Source: Daphnia carinata (Eukaryota > Arthropoda > Branchiopoda > Diplostraca > Daphniidae). From it: a stretch of 64,000 nt of DNA. The position numbers were made by a program, and so were the translations under genes. Position 1 is the stretch's first letter; the number at the start of each line of letters is the position of its first letter. Shown in pieces: positions 13,701 through 27,341 of this stretch. The notes below the pieces were generated by a model, which was not told the DNA's origin, did not search any database, and saw nothing but the letters and a program-made list of their open reading frames with translations. Location of the stretch: contig NC_081331.1 in NCBI RefSeq assembly GCF_022539665.2, positions 1,088,501 to 1,152,500 of the forward strand. The letters are read 5' to 3'.

Positions 13701-16700
13701 CGTGAAAAGAGGCAGACAGTTACGTGTAGTCTGTATTATAACGGGTTAGCGGGAGCGACGAAAATGGAACTTGTGCCAATTAACGAGTCGTGATTGCTAC
13801 GTGTTGTGAGTAACGAGGGAGATGGCGCCGCGGCGCTTGTCATGATTGAACGCTGCTAATCACTTCGTAACGTATTCAATAATGAATAAGACTTTGATGC
13901 TATTCCCGTCGTACTGGAGACGTTGTTACACGCATGCCAACTGAACGTCGAAAGCAAAAGCTTAGATGCTTTCAAAAAATCAAGAGGGGGAGGGTGTTGA
14001 TTGACTCGGTACCGCGTAACCCCTTTGCGGTGGAACTTTTTTTTTTTTTTGTCTCTCGTCATTTAAAATATTAAATACAAGTGACGTACGTCGGATGCAG
14101 CAGTGGCTGTATCTCCGTGAATCATTCGGATCAATAGAATGGCGGGGAACAGTCGAGCAGCAACTAAACCTGATATTCAGCATTTCACGCTATTTTTGAT
14201 ATTTTAATAGGGCTGAAACAAACCAGAATGAAATCAAGTACATATTTGTGGGGAAGAATGTCACCTAATAAAGACCGACTTGTGCTTGTTAATTTCGATT
14301 TCATTTTCTGGCAATTTCATTATGCGGGGGCATGCGACGTACGCCGTACATCGCAACGAGACCCTGGATATGCCTCTGATTGAAAATTCTTTTGAAGGCA
14401 CAGTTCGGTTTAACTTCGTTGGGATTTTGAATCTATGATACATTTTAGCTTGGCTGTATATTACAGGCGTACACGTGTGGACAAGGCTAAAGCCGTCTGT
14501 GTGTAAGAAAGGGGGAGGGGGGCAACATGGAAATCATTCAAAAACAAGAAGAGCAACTCGCTTTTCTTGATATTGTGTAGTCCGCCCTGTTCATCGTCTC
14601 GCTTGGCTTATTCAATAAGAAGCCATCTCGTTGCTTTGGTCTTGTTTTCTTTCCTGGGTTCATAGGTGACGATTGCTACATACCGACTTGCTCTTTCATT
14701 CCAAACGTCTTTGATCAACGAACTTCATTTAGTAGAAGAAAACTAGAGTTTTTATGTTTTATTGGATGCATTGGGAACAGTAAAAAAAAACACTCGACAA
14801 CGGCTAAATTCTTGCTGGACGTGAAATTGCGAAACGCCCGTCAACGATTCTTTGTGTTGATTGACATTCAAAGTCGAGTCACGCGACTCCGCACAATGGA
14901 CGAGCCTCTCTCTTTCCATTCATCAGCATTCACGCAAAAAATGACATCAGATGCATCGAAACAAGTCTAAAATTATGTTGGGTACCGATAAAAAGAAAAC
15001 CGTAGGAATTTTATGAGTCTGACGATAACATCTTCAATCAAATGTGATTTTAGAGTTGTTATTTTCTCTTCCGTGTACAGTACAGACAAAGGGGTGAAAT
15101 GAAAAGATTACAGATGTCAAGGCAAAAAGAAAAAGAGTTATTTTAAAAGTTAGTTTTTTACAAGAGCTTGCGTGTGCCTTTCAAGTTTTCAGCCTAATAA
15201 GCTTCCAACCTCTCGACTCCTATACGTTTCCTACTACATTTTTCACTTGCGTCGTCTATAAATATTCTCGACATCCATTGCTGCTCCCCGGCATGTTTAT
15301 TCCTTATTTCCGTGTTTCCTATTTGAGAGCCTTTGTATTTCGTGTTTGACTCTATCCAGTACAAAATAGTCTCGTGTACTTCTATTTTATTCCCTGGGAA
15401 TAACTGAATTTGCCTCAGGTATCGCGCGAGATCCTGGTCCATAACTTCTTTTGCTTTCACGAAAGGCCGTGAACATTGTCACCGGCACGACAGGCACTTT
15501 TGTCCAAGGCGCTTTTCTTTTTGCCTCCGCTTGCTCGGGTGTTTCCACTTGTGTACCGATTGATTGGATTGAAAGTGTAGACAACGAAAAGGACATTTTT
15601 ACACTGTTCTTTCTATACACATTTTGGCAATGACTTTTCTCTCAGCACTTTGTCAGCCCCCTTTTTCTCGCCAGTAATGTCTTTGAATTGTTTAGTTTGA
15701 CCTTCTTTTTTCTTTTGGCTTATGCGCTAGACGATCGTGACGGCAAAATGTCAACGCGTTTCCTTTGCGAGATGGGACAATGAATTCGAAACGTTACACG
15801 TATATAATAAAAAGTCCTTGAAAATAATATTTTCCACATTTACTTCCGGAAAAGTGTCAATGGTTGGCTTCTACGGAAATCCTCTTGTCTCCACACTTGA
15901 TCTGCGTTTCTTAGTATTATTTTTAAAAAAAATTTATTCTGCGTGTGACTCAAGCCTCGATTGCCTGAAGATTCCATCTATAGATTTGCACCACTTGTGA
16001 CGCAAACATCTGGTGTTATTCAATTTCGCCTACATCCCCCAATGTGAATTGTGTAGTTTGAGAACGTTCTCAGCCTTGCGCTACCTTCCATAAGCCCCTT
16101 TTGAATCAATTCAATATCGGGGAAGTATTACCACTGAGCTGTGGGAACCCGTCACAGGAATCGAAACACAATACGCGATGGTATCAGTTGTTGCGTTGCT
16201 CAACTGGGAGCAGGGCACAAAAAAAAAGGCTTTTTAAATCGAAATGAAATGGAAACTCGCGTTTGTGATATTGAACAAGTTTTGGGTCTATTTAATTTTT
16301 TGTCAGCAAGTAGACTTTTTTAAATTTTGAATCTTAACTATTTAATGACATTTTCTTTGTTTTCTTGCCCTTGTGATCGCCAAAATGATTATAGTACCGA
16401 GTGTGGAGATGGTGGACGACCACGGCCGCGTAATTGAGGAGAAGATCTACAAGACAGGAAGCACGATTGAGCTCAAGTGCGTCGTCAGCAAAGTACCGGG
16501 CCCCACTGCCAACGTCATGTGGCGTCACGGACTGCGAATACTCAATTACGACACTTCACGTGGCGGAATCAGGTGAGCATCTTATTTTTTCTTCCTCCCC
16601 CTGGATTTCGTGCCCTTCCTCTGTCGTACCGGAAACATCTCTCAAGATAACCGAGTCGAGTTTTTGATTGAACTCTTTGGGTCGTTCCCGTTGGCCGAGG

Positions 16701-17488
16701 AGGACGAGTTCTCCTCTGTGTTCATTCGTCTTTTGACTGTTCATTTGCTTCCTTGTTCAAGTGTCAAAACCGACCTGTTGCCCTATGGCGCCGTCAGTCG
16801 CCTGTATATCGCCAACGCCAGTCAACGCGACGCCGGCAATTACACGTGCAACATCTCCGAGTCATCGTGGACGACCGTCGTGGTCCACATCCTGAACGGT
16901 ACGTGCATGTGAAAGACACACAAAAGAGAGCGAGCATATTTTCTTTGGAAAATGCGATGATACCACAAAGTGCAATTTGACGTCGAACCTATTCTCTGGC
17001 GTCTCTGCTTTTGTTTGCTTCGTCCACATTTCGTGGATCAAAGCAACAGGAAAATGGTAATGGAGAACAAACAACAACAGCTTTCCTAGACACATGATTA
17101 TGTTTCCCCTTCCAGTCTGTTGGATATATAGAGTTTCTCTGATTATCTGCATGCTAGCCATTTTAATTCTCGCACGAATGTTCACGTCTCGCTCTCTTGT
17201 AAACGCATAAAAGAAACGAGTTGTTCAGACGGGGCAAAAGGATTCGGCAACCCATGGTGGCGTGCATCGTCTCGTTGACGCAATTTTACTGCAACAATCA
17301 CCGACTGACTTTTCTTTTTCTCTTTTCTGTTGGCTTGTTTCTTTTTTTGAAATGGCACAGGCGAACATCCAGCGGCAATGCAGCACGGCCAGTCATCATC
17401 GTCGGAAAGGAGACCGCTCGTCATATCTATGCTCGTCGTTGTTATGGCCTCATGGTTCTTCATGTGGAAATGTTCTTTTAGTCGGTAA
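10746..17488 (+). CDS. dpr: Dpr-family two-Ig-domain cell-surface protein
   Basis: Six exons join in phase: 10746-10821, 12869-13119, 13196-13412, 16395-16572, 16762-16898, 17361-17488 (987 nt, 328 aa). Exon 1 encodes a signal peptide (starts MKPLQPL) and ends at GTAAGT. A variable acidic spacer follows, then Ig domain 1 (residues about 88-185) with Cys in FLNC and YECQ and the Dpr hallmarks VSWVR and HLLTVG. Ig domain 2 (about 190-286) has Cys in ELKC and YTCN, plus NYDTSRGGI. The segment NGEHPAAMQHG is typical of Dpr C-termini, and a hydrophobic stretch near residues 306-323 ends the protein as a membrane anchor or GPI signal. Possible N-glycosylation sites include NVT, NAS, NYT and NIS. 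Known Dpr proteins are neuronal surface receptors that pair with DIP proteins in synaptic partner choice; which Dpr this is cannot be told. AATAAA occurs at 17710 and 17730. Exon 1 is the least certain, but its phase fits exon 2 exactly. Confidence 0.88.
13413..16394 (+). other. Large intron of the dpr-type gene
   Basis: This 2.98 kb intron splits the two Ig-domain halves of the dpr-type gene, while the neighbouring introns at 13120-13195 (76 nt) and 16573-16761 (189 nt) are short. It contains two overlapping minus-strand frames, 15194-15460 and 15387-15620, that look somewhat protein-like but that I cannot assign. The rest holds nothing I recognise. Confidence 0.75.
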
Positions 17489-17709
17489 CCCGCACGTCAT
17501 ATAGAACTGAGAAAAGAAGAGATGTCCATCGTTTTGGGCCATCAGTGCGTGCCCGACGGAGAAGCAACAACATTAAGCGACATGACAACAAGAGAGACCA
17601 CACGCAGTGCTAAGAGAAAGGCAATGGAGCTCAACCCAAAAATCGGTTTATAATTTATCGAGGCGGGAGACGCGGCGACGTCAGCCGACCGTAAAACCAC
17701 TGCTAAACA

Positions 17710-17735
17710 AATAAACGAATCAAATATTAAATAAA
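17710..17735 (+). terminator. Two AATAAA polyadenylation signals of the dpr-type gene
   Basis: AATAAA at 17710-17715 and again at 17730-17735, about 220-250 nt after the dpr-type stop codon at 17486-17488, on the same strand. These are consistent with the 3' end but are not proof, since the region is A-rich. Confidence 0.5.
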
Positions 17736-20700
17736 CCAAACACGCAAGGCTTTGCTGTGTGGACGTATATACCTACAGCCGAACAAAACAGGTTAAGCTA
17801 TCGTGGCCAATACCAAGAACTCATTTTCCGGTCGAGAAACAGCTATGTCTATTCGTGATTCAAAGAGCTTCAATTGCACGTATTCGATGTACGTACAACA
17901 TCGCACAGTTCTAACGAAAAACAAACAATAAATCCCTTCGTTTGTCAACGCTTCATTTCGTTCATAGTTTAGTGGCCAGTGAAGTCCGGCGTATGTGCTT
18001 TACATTGTGTGGTGTGCGTGATATAAAGACTTGAAAAATCCAGTTATGGTGTTCGGCCTGATGATGATGCTCGCGTTCAACTCGAATAGAAACTGGATTT
18101 CGGTTTTAGGAGTTATGGAGCGTGCGAGCAGAGGCGTATCAGCAAGACTGGGTGCACATCCTCCCCCTTCTTCCTTCAAAAAAAAAAAATAAAATAAAAT
18201 AACGTGAACGACAGCCGATCAATAAACGAGTAGAAGATTTCCACTAGTCTCAAACGATCGCGTGCGACGTAGACGTCGTCGTCGTTATCGGAACGAAGCA
18301 ATGCAACATGCTCGTTATATTCTGCACAAAAAAAAAAATAGTCGCTAGACAGTGGAGGGAAGGAACCGTTGTTTGCAAAATCAAATATATTCAGCCGAAG
18401 TAAAATCGTGTAACAAGCACGTCCTCTACGTGTATGTGTTCGCTGCCCAATTGTGACTATCGATGTGGTGAGAATCCCAAATCAGCCCATTGGTGAACAA
18501 AAAAAAAAAAGATTTGCCAACATTTTGAAAAGATAAGAAAAATACAAAATTGACCTCGTTTTACGCGATCAATACGGTCACGCAATCAACTGACGAGTTT
18601 TCTACCGGTCAGTTTATGCTTGCACACACGTGTTTCATATTAGTTTTATGTGACGTTTCCCCAGTCCTTGGTTGGCGGTACATCTGAGAAGGATGACTTG
18701 ATTGCCTTTTTCAATTTCCACCACTGTAGTCAGTTTCTTTTCTTTTTTTCGCTCAACGCGGTCATCATTGCAGCACGCCCTTGTTTTTCGTAGAACAAGT
18801 CCTCCATGTACTTGCTTTCCTCTCCGTTGATTCGCGGCTGCTTTTCGTAATGACGAGCAAAATCACAAACAGAGCCGCTTCAGGCTCCGTGAGGCCATGC
18901 GGATCTGGATAGCCAGATGGCAAATCAGAACCCTATAGCTCCATATAAACTGTGTGCCCATGATGGACTAGCTGGATTGCATCAATTTCGCATCGGTGAC
19001 TTTTTGCAGCCACTGCACACGACCATACAACAGCATGTCCTCTCCACAATATATATACACCGACATTATACAAGACCTGCTTGTTTGAGATTCATGTTTC
19101 CCCTTCAATCGTTTGCCTCTTGCAAACCGACATATTTGCTGTGGACCTCCTCTTCGTGGCTAAGTGGACCTAGCATCAATACATGACACGCCGACTTTAT
19201 AGATGACGTGCAGATTATACCGCTAAAACAAGATTCGCGTGTTGTTTGCCGTGTTTTTACATAGACCCTGTGGCTCTCTCCAGTATATATACATACATTC
19301 ACTATAACGTGTAACTCACTGTTTTTGGACCCTTTTTTTTTCCTTTATACTCACGATTGGCTCATCAAAATGTCAACATGTTATAATGAAAAAAAAAAAG
19401 AAAAAAAAAATCCTGCATAGACATAATGTATAGCCGTCCGCTCGCGACGTCAACATCCATTTTTGACTAATGTGTTTGGGTTTGTTGTCTAAACAGTATT
19501 ATATTATTCGCATACATATATATTACTGTGCGTATAGAAATAGTAAACTATACGGAATGGCGTCGATTTCTGTGTGACACCTTAACTCAATAAGACAAGA
19601 ATCTGAAAGAAAAAAAGAGCGGAATTGTATTTCCATTATCCTAAAAGAAAAATCGGCCAAAAATTCTTTTAACTATTCATTTTGATATTACTGTCCACCA
19701 TGTCAACAGCCCCCTTTTTTTTCTTTAATAAAAAAAAAACCAACAAACAAACAAAAATATTTAGCGGGTGGCGTACACGAAAAGCCGCAGCGACACATCG
19801 GATCGAAACGACGAATGGCTATTACAAGAACCCTACACTATGTGAAAATCGATTTTGAGTTGATGACGCGTGTGACGCAACCAAATGTAAACCCACAAAT
19901 CACATGGTTATTTCATTTGAGGAAAAATGATAGAAACCAAAAAAAAAAAAATAAAATAAATAACTAGAAAAATACATTGGTCACAGATTTATTAATACTA
20001 AACCACTGTGCACTTTTTTTTTCAACCACCTTTCGTGAAATACGCCTACTTCTGTCACAAGTTTTGAAAAGTAGATGAAACTCTCTCCACGGTTAGCCTG
20101 ATTTTTTTTTTTGTTGATTTTCTAGATGGTGGGCAAAAGTACACGTCGCTACGTGACGTAGTTATGGGGATGAATATCTCGTACAAACTCTCATACGGCA
20201 TGCAAAGCTGGCAAAGAAGGCCAAAAAGTGAGGCGAGAGGCGAAGATTTTGTGTGTGGGTGCGTCATCTTCCTTTCTATCATTATGCATGAGTTGCGAGT
20301 TTATTGATGTCAGACATCCGATGCCTTCATCTCTATAAAACACTATTTATTTTGAGTGGAATAAGCGTGGAAACACGGTTAGGGATACAGGAGCCAGCCA
20401 TTTTAGAGTCGACGATGTTACATCGATCTGATCCGCATATAACACACACACAAGTAGAACTACCATAATACGTCATCATCCATCTTGCTTTCCTTACAGT
20501 GCCCACTGTCTGTGAGGTGCTTTCTCTTGGGTGTTTACGAAAGAGGAAAAAACGGCTCGCTGATTGTCTCTTTTCTTCTGGCTCTGCAACAACACAATGC
20601 GAGCAAAACAACAAAAATAAGAAAAAAAAAACCTATAGCACAAATAAACACACGGTTGTATAGAGAGAGATAGACCTTACACGCTCCGATGCGGGCATCT

Positions 20701-21505
20701 CAAGAGATGGGAGGGGGGATGATGGTCATTCGTGTGGCTCCATATAATCTTTTGCTCCATTTTCTCTGTGTGTCAGTCCTTGCATTTTCTTTTGTTTTGT
20801 CTTTTGTGCTGGTATTGCGCTCGATTTTATAACTTGCGCTGTCGTTAAACATTTGAATCGTTCAAGCTGATCGGTTAGAAACAATAACAACAACAAAGAA
20901 AAGAGGTCGTGAATGTAACGAAATGCCGCATTTTCAAATGAAAAGTTTGGATGACGACAGTCGAGTTCTAATCGTCAATTTCCATTTCAAGAAAAAGAAT
21001 GTCCTCAGCGTCGTATAAAACAGTGGAACCATTTGCATACCAACTGCTTGCTTATTAATACTTCAATAAAAATTCTTCCTCAAAGCCTCTTGATGCCAAA
21101 GATTTGAAGGATTCATTTTGTCTTTATTATCGTACGACTCGAAAGCCTCGATGAAGAATTCCTGATGAACGTTATCGTCAAATGGGAAATCGTTACGAAT
21201 TTTTACGACCGGAGAAGGGGATAAAGAGATTATGACGCAACATGAAAATGCAGTATACTTTGCAGCCGTTACAAGACCAGAGGATTGATCGATGCATCCG
21301 TGCGAATGCACTTTACATTGTTTGGCAGAAAAAGAACGAGAGTCACGTTCGCCTTTCGAATATAGAAATACACCTTAGGGATTGATTGTATCACGCCGGT
21401 TGCGACTCAACAATGAGGATTCTCGGCTGTTTAAAGCATACGATGATGCGACAAACTGACTACCTAACAAGTTATTAACTCCTATACATACAACGCGTTT
21501 GAAAT

Positions 21506-21520
21506 GAGAGAGAGAGAGAG
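21506..21520. repeat. Short GA microsatellite
   Basis: An uninterrupted run of GA dinucleotides within otherwise unique-looking AT-rich DNA. Confidence 0.85.
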
Positions 21521-22164
21521 ACAGAGGGCCACTATTTTGATTGTCATGTGTAGATCTATTTTGTTGTAACATGTACGGCGGTCTACTTTGTCGCGAAATT
21601 GGATTGTTACTAACTTGTAGTTTATATTATGCCAAAGGCACAAAAAGAAAATTGGCATGAAGTCGCTTTTCAAAAAAACGCAGTACATCTAAATGTAACT
21701 AAATTTCTTGAAAAACCAAAGGGGAAAAGACAAACATTTTTTCATTTCCGAGTGGCTGATGGCCTTGTGCCAAACGCGAAAAAGTCCCTACTATGCATAG
21801 AGTTTATTTGTATTTAGACGTGCACCATGTATATGTACATAATCAATCACTATGGCAATCGAATGACGTTCTGTTCGGCAAAAGGCAAGGCCACACACGC
21901 TGCATTGCTCTTGTTGTTTGACTTGCACGCCACGCAATAAAGTTTTCTTCTAAAGTCGTTACATGCTGCGCGCTAAAGTTGTCCGTATAGACGTACAAAA
22001 CAACATGCACTACACACGAAGGTAATGGATCATAACGCTATGCAACATTTTCATGACCACATATCGCCATTTATTTAAAAAATATTCATCTAAAGTCTAA
22101 CGACTCTGTGTTTGTGTGTGTCATGCTGTCTGCCAAGAGAAGATGACCCACCGAGAAAGATCGA

Positions 22165-22245
22165 CAAGACCAAGGAGGATAGGTTGTCGAGTGGGTAAAG
22201 ATGCAAAGCCGCAATGCAGTTCGCTCGAGTCCAGCCCAGCCAACT
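22165..22245 (+). repeat. tRNA-like (SINE-head-like) fragment
   Basis: The segment has an A-box-like TGTCGAGTGGG and, about 40 bases on, a B-box-like GCTCGAGTCC. I could not fold it into a full cloverleaf with a matched acceptor stem and CCA-side pairing, so it is not called as a tRNA. A tRNA-derived SINE head or a decayed tRNA pseudogene fits best. A weaker relative may lie on the minus strand near 28290-28345. Confidence 0.3.
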
Positions 22246-25200
22246 CTCCACTTAACGTTGATTATCTTGACTGTTGGTCTTTAAACTTCTTGATTGGCAA
22301 TTCCTCTCCGGTTGGAGTGTGTATAATTCTTACACCACACAATGTCGGTGGTATAGACTTCAGGCTTTAATGCAGCTATTGACCTAAAGTTTATACCACG
22401 TCTACCATTAGTGAAGATGCAGTTGGCCGGTTTAAAAAGAACGGGCTTAGTCGTTTCAAATTATATTTTTCTGGTTCATAAAAAGAATAACCAACGGTAG
22501 CAGCGACATTGTCCCAATAAAATATTTTTAAAAACAAAACAATATTTCATTCTCTTTTTTTCCGGTCTGTGTAACAATTTTTACAGCTAAAAGAAAAAAA
22601 GAAAAAAAGCACTGCACAAGGCTGTGTTTATGCTGATATGCATGCTTCGTTACATTGTCGCCTACTGCTTAGCTGCTGCCCTGTCTATATGGGCTTTGCG
22701 TGATAAAACTTTTCAATACGTCTCCCTCTGGCCCGTTAAACTTTAGAGCTCCATCAAATAACGCGCTATACGTGAACAACAAAGATCAAAGAAGAAATGC
22801 AACATTTTTGTTTGGTCGACCGTTGTGCGGGAGAGTGGATATATAGGGTGCCAATGTCGGGGAGTGTCTTGAACAATCATAGATGCCTGTCGTACGTTAG
22901 TGTATGTACATTGTGTACTGGTGGTTGATACTGTGTCATTTTTTTTCACGAAGCTGTACAAGTGGAATGACGGTGATGTGTTCGCTTGGCTAGAGATCCG
23001 TTTTGTACACAGATATCCGACATAAATGTATAGTCGTCACGTAGACGCAGTGCGTGCGATGTGTGCGCGGTAACCCTACAATAGCTATGTTTGGTGATCC
23101 CTAAATGAAAGAACGAGGAACAAGATCAATCTAGAGGAATAAATGCTGTTTTTCCATCGACAGAGTTAAACATTTTTTTTGGAGTTATACGTATAAAGCA
23201 CGTGGATGATGCCATCAGAGGATGTCTCCCCATGTTGGGGTGTCGGGGTAAATCAATCGAATCGGAAGAGTTTTCGCAATTTTCCGCCATCACTTGGGAA
23301 AGTATCAGAAACGCAACAGCCGGGGGGTTCTGGCTGGAGCAAGGCTTTTTTTTCTAGATCCAACGTTTTATCTATAGCTCGTCGATTCTATATTTCATAT
23401 GCCATCCTTCAGACGGAAGGAGACAGGCAAAGAAACTGATCATTATGTTTCTTTATCGTGATCGCGTTACACGTCGATCAGTTTACCAGGCAACGGAATG
23501 TTCGATGCCGTTGCAATTGGAACACAACCACGGATCAATTCAATTGCCAAACATGAAGTTTAAGTATAAGGCAAGGTGTTTGCAAAGCTGTAAAGCGCTA
23601 TTTAACGTAACGATATACCGTCTGCTCGGATTTCTATTTTCATTGGGTTGAATTTGACAAAGAAGAATGGGCTCCAAATGAATCTGAAAATCAAGGTGAA
23701 AAGGATTGAGGGCACAGGCGTCACAAGACCCTGAAGGAAAAAGGGCGTTTTTCGTTACACATGTAAACGTTGCCGGTTTGCAATTGCCAGTAGATTACGA
23801 AGCGCCCACCGTCAAGACGTCACATCGTAATGTCAATGAAAACTGCAAGAGGGTGTAAACACCTAACACCTGAACACACTCGAATTTCTTTTTTCTTTTT
23901 GAGAATCGATTTAAAAAAGAACTGAAAAACGATATTCCCCTGCCTAATTGGTAAACGACGTCAGATCGTTACGCCTTCACACTTTGTGCGATATCTATTC
24001 GAAGAAAACCTCTTGTTTGAATACATTGGACGAGTTGTGCGAATGACGATGTAACCGAGAGTTAGTTCTTCGTTAGAAGAAAACACATCATTAATTTGAC
24101 TTGCTTATCTGCCGTGTAATTCACTAATGAACGTCAGTTGTCTGAAACTTGTCCTGGTACAAAATGTTTGTCTCCTCTGACGCTGAAATATTCGTGGAAA
24201 TCTTTTTTTTTTTCTTCTTCGTTTTTCGTTACTCGTCTCAAACGGTGTAGACAATAAAGTCAATGGACGACTTGCTATTCGTCAAAAAAAAAAAAAAGAA
24301 CGCCCTTGTTATACGTCGCAGCGTTTACATTTCGAATAAGCCAACTAAGAGATATGTATTCATTCCCTTTAAGTGTGTAAAAACGATTGCGACGCAGTGT
24401 AGCTTCCAATGATTGTTATATTTTGTATACTAAGACTTGGCAAAGTGCTGATGCGGCTATGTCCTTAACTAGAGAGAGTAGAAGCGATGATGGAAAAGCA
24501 TAAAAAAAAAATTCCAACTATACAGAGCAGTAGATCAAAACGTATCATTTCAAGTAGCCGTCACTGACGTCAGTTACACGTTGTACATACATGCATCAGT
24601 GCTAAAGTTACAATAAGCCCCAATATATTATACCGTCCGGGAGTCTCGTGCTGCAGCGCTCTCGTCCTTGTTGTACTGTGTGTATGTGTGTATACAGTTC
24701 CATTGGGACGAACTCTCCACGACCCACCCATTTTAAATGACATGTACAGTAGCACGTTGCCTGTCTGGTATATATATATATATAGTCTATTCGCTGAACG
24801 TTGGAAGGTGAACATCAGCAGCGCCCTAGCGATCTTTGGCTTTCCATTACATCGTCTATTCTTTATAGGAAACGACAAGCTTGCCCTGGAATACTTGATT
24901 CACAGCAGTTATATACACGGCACGTTTTACCATCAGAAACACGGATTTATAAGTCTCCTTATGGACCCCGCCGCTACACAGGCATAATAAATCCGCTAGG
25001 GGGGATTTAAAGAAAAACGACGAGGCTGTAAAAAAGAAAAGAATAGAGGTGAGTACACGTTAAGATGACGAACGAGATGAAAAGACAAACGAAAAAGACC
25101 ATGTATTGAATAACAGATACGCACATAAGCCAAAATGTGGGTCACATTTAGAAATGAAGAAACCAAAAAAAAAACAAAAAAACAAGGCAATTGCTGACCA

Positions 25201-25759
25201 TGCGACTGCCAATTGAAACCGTCAACCAGTTTTCCCGGTGGTACCAGAGAAGGAACAATACTGATGATAACAAAAAAACGCCCGAATATTTCAAACATAA
25301 AGCGATGTAGGTCCAAATAATAATCATAACATTATGGGAGAAGCGCAGTGGAATAGCATCAACGGTTTAACGCAATTCGTTATTTCCATCGTGAAACGAA
25401 GCTTTTGAATTTCGCGCACATCGGTTATTGGCAAATCAATTTCCAAATTTCTTTGTGACGACAACAAAGAATAATATATAAAGGAACTAATAAAAATACT
25501 TTAAAAAAGGAAAAAGAAAAAGAGAGGGAAAGAATAAGGACAATATCGTGCCATCTTGGCGGCAGCGGAAGCGAACTCGTCGAGTTCAATCAAGTTACGC
25601 CATCTAATATGCTGATGGATGAAGACGAGCTTTCGGCAACTTTAATCACAAATCGAAAGCTGCTGCACGGCAAATGATGTTGCTGATGCACAATCTTCTT
25701 TTTCTCTATTTTCTTCTTCCCTTTTTTTTCTTTTATCATCGTGTCTCTTCATTTTAAGA

Positions 25760-25768
25760 TATAAATAG
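25760..25768 (+). promoter_or_regulatory. TATA box (TATAAATAG)
   Basis: A consensus TATAAATAG lies 54 bases before an ATG at 25822 that opens a strongly hydrophobic, signal-peptide-like frame. The spacing leaves room for a start site about 30 bases downstream and a 5' leader of roughly 30 bases. This is the clearest TATA box I noticed in the window. Confidence 0.45.
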
Positions 25769-25821
25769 GAAGAGAGGGAATCGTTGGCTCGATACGAGCT
25801 CCAGCTATTCCCTCGCATAAG

Positions 25822-26025
25822 ATGCTGGCTTTAACTATCCGTATCCTTTTTTTGTTGTCTCTCATCGTCATAGCTGCTCAACTCATCAGTCTTCTGATGA
25901 TGCTCTCTATGCAGCCATTGTCTTGTCTCTCACACGTTTGTGTGAGCCCAGGAAACAAGCAAAAGAAATGGAGAATACACTTCAATGTGGAGGGCGTGTT
26001 ACAATCAAAAATTCATAGAGAATAA
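25822..26025 (+). CDS. Candidate first exon of a small secreted protein
   Basis: The frame opens with MLALTIRILFLLSLIVIAA, a good signal peptide, just downstream of a TATA box. A usable donor (GTGAGC) at 25942 would end a 40-codon exon in phase 0. A phase-compatible acceptor (ATTAGGCAG) at 27191-27199 leads into an open frame ending at 27400, which would give a short secreted product, but the second part overlaps a minus-strand exon candidate and matches nothing I know. The ORF may equally run on unspliced to 26025, or be chance. Function unknown. Confidence 0.25.
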   Translation: MLALTIRILFLLSLIVIAAQLISLLMMLSMQPLSCLSHVCVSPGNKQKKWRIHFNVEGVLQSKIHRE

Positions 26026-26768
26026 TCAAGTGCCGAGAGGAACTGTATAGAAAAACATAGCTTTTTTTTTACTTGCGTCCATACAAACCCTTAGCGGCTA
26101 TTCACCGTCATTTGTTGCTCTTTGCCAAACAATAAGAAAGTTCAAAATAAATAAAGATATGGTGTCAACTATTCACAGACGCTCGTAACTCGACAAGTTT
26201 CGTTTTGATCGCTGTCGTTCGTTGCGCGTTTAACAATTTGCGAGGATGCAGATTTGACGCAGCAGGCCATCATCCTAAAATTCGCTTTCTTTAAAAATTG
26301 GTGGCCTTTTTTTTATATTACTATTCCATTTCCAACTTCTTGGCGTCGTCTTGACAACCCGGTTCCTTGACGCTTCTTCCGGGAAAGCATGCGTCACTCG
26401 AGTGAAATGGAATCAGTCAAAGGCGATGCGAATACGAAAAAAGGAGGGCACACATTGTTAACAACTTGTACAAAATGGTCAGGGCTGCGGCAAGACACAC
26501 GCCAACGAACTTGCCTTCTCTATACATATCTATCCTTTTTTTTTTTTTCAAAAAGATTTTCTTTCTTTTTATATTTTGCTTCTCCCTGCATACGCGGCAT
26601 TAAACAGCCAATGGGAAACGAGTTGGAGCGGGGGGTATCCTATATGTAAAGAAAGAAATGCTCGTACAATATGCATGAACGGTTCTCTTCAAGCGGTCCC
26701 TTATTCCCGATGCAACAAAAAGAAAACATTTAAAGACTACAAAAGTTGTCGACCTTTTTTTTTCGTGT

Positions 26769-26833
26769 TTTATTGGGAAAATCCATTTCGTTTTCTACTC
26801 TTAGGGGACAGCATAATAGACCTTGACTTTATT
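26769..26833 (-). terminator. Possible minus-strand polyadenylation signals
   Basis: The reverse complement of AATAAA occurs at 26769-26774 and 26828-26833, 500-570 nt beyond the stop codon of the minus-strand transmembrane exon candidate. Suggestive only, in T-rich DNA. Confidence 0.25.
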
Positions 26834-27341
26834 GGCTCCTCTTTTTTTTTTTAAATATTATTCCACCCTCTTTTCTTTCAACAAAAAAGAAACGGCTGCT
26901 CATCATTATCCATTTGATTCTATTGGCCCATCTAAGCCTCAATTGCGTATGCTAGTTAAGTAGCCTTCTTTCGGAAACCGTAAGCCTGTTAAACGCCATG
27001 CTATGATGTGCCGGATGAAACGGATACGACCCAATCTGCACAATAAGTCAACTTTTTTTTTGTACCTACCATATGTATGTAAAATGGAGGGAACGGATGA
27101 ATGCAGTTCACGCACAGATAAACTATTGACTGTCAAAATAGGTAGGGGGGTTTCCTCCGTGTCTCGCTAGCCGTGGTATTTGCATCCGCAATTAGGCAGG
27201 AGCAAATCGGAACGTTGGTTAATGAAATGGGAGGGAGGGGATTGTTATCTTTTGAAGATGCGCAAGGTGGTCCATCACCAGATGAAAAAGAGAGCAACAG
27301 GATTTTAAAGCTACTTGGCAAGGATGTGTACGGCAGCAGTT

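Larger units (their letters stand above)
17489..27341. other. Mainly gene-free stretch
   Basis: After the dpr-type 3' UTR I see no multi-exon gene. The stretch contains a GA microsatellite at 21506-21520, a tRNA-like fragment near 22165-22245, and a TATA box with a signal-peptide ORF at 25760-26025. Minus-strand frames such as 21063-21311 (acidic tail) are not supported by splice sites or family resemblance. Confidence 0.6.

Noticed and set aside
21063-21311. Minus-strand frame with an acidic tail
   Set aside because: No acceptor in frame with a known gene and no recognised family; could be chance.
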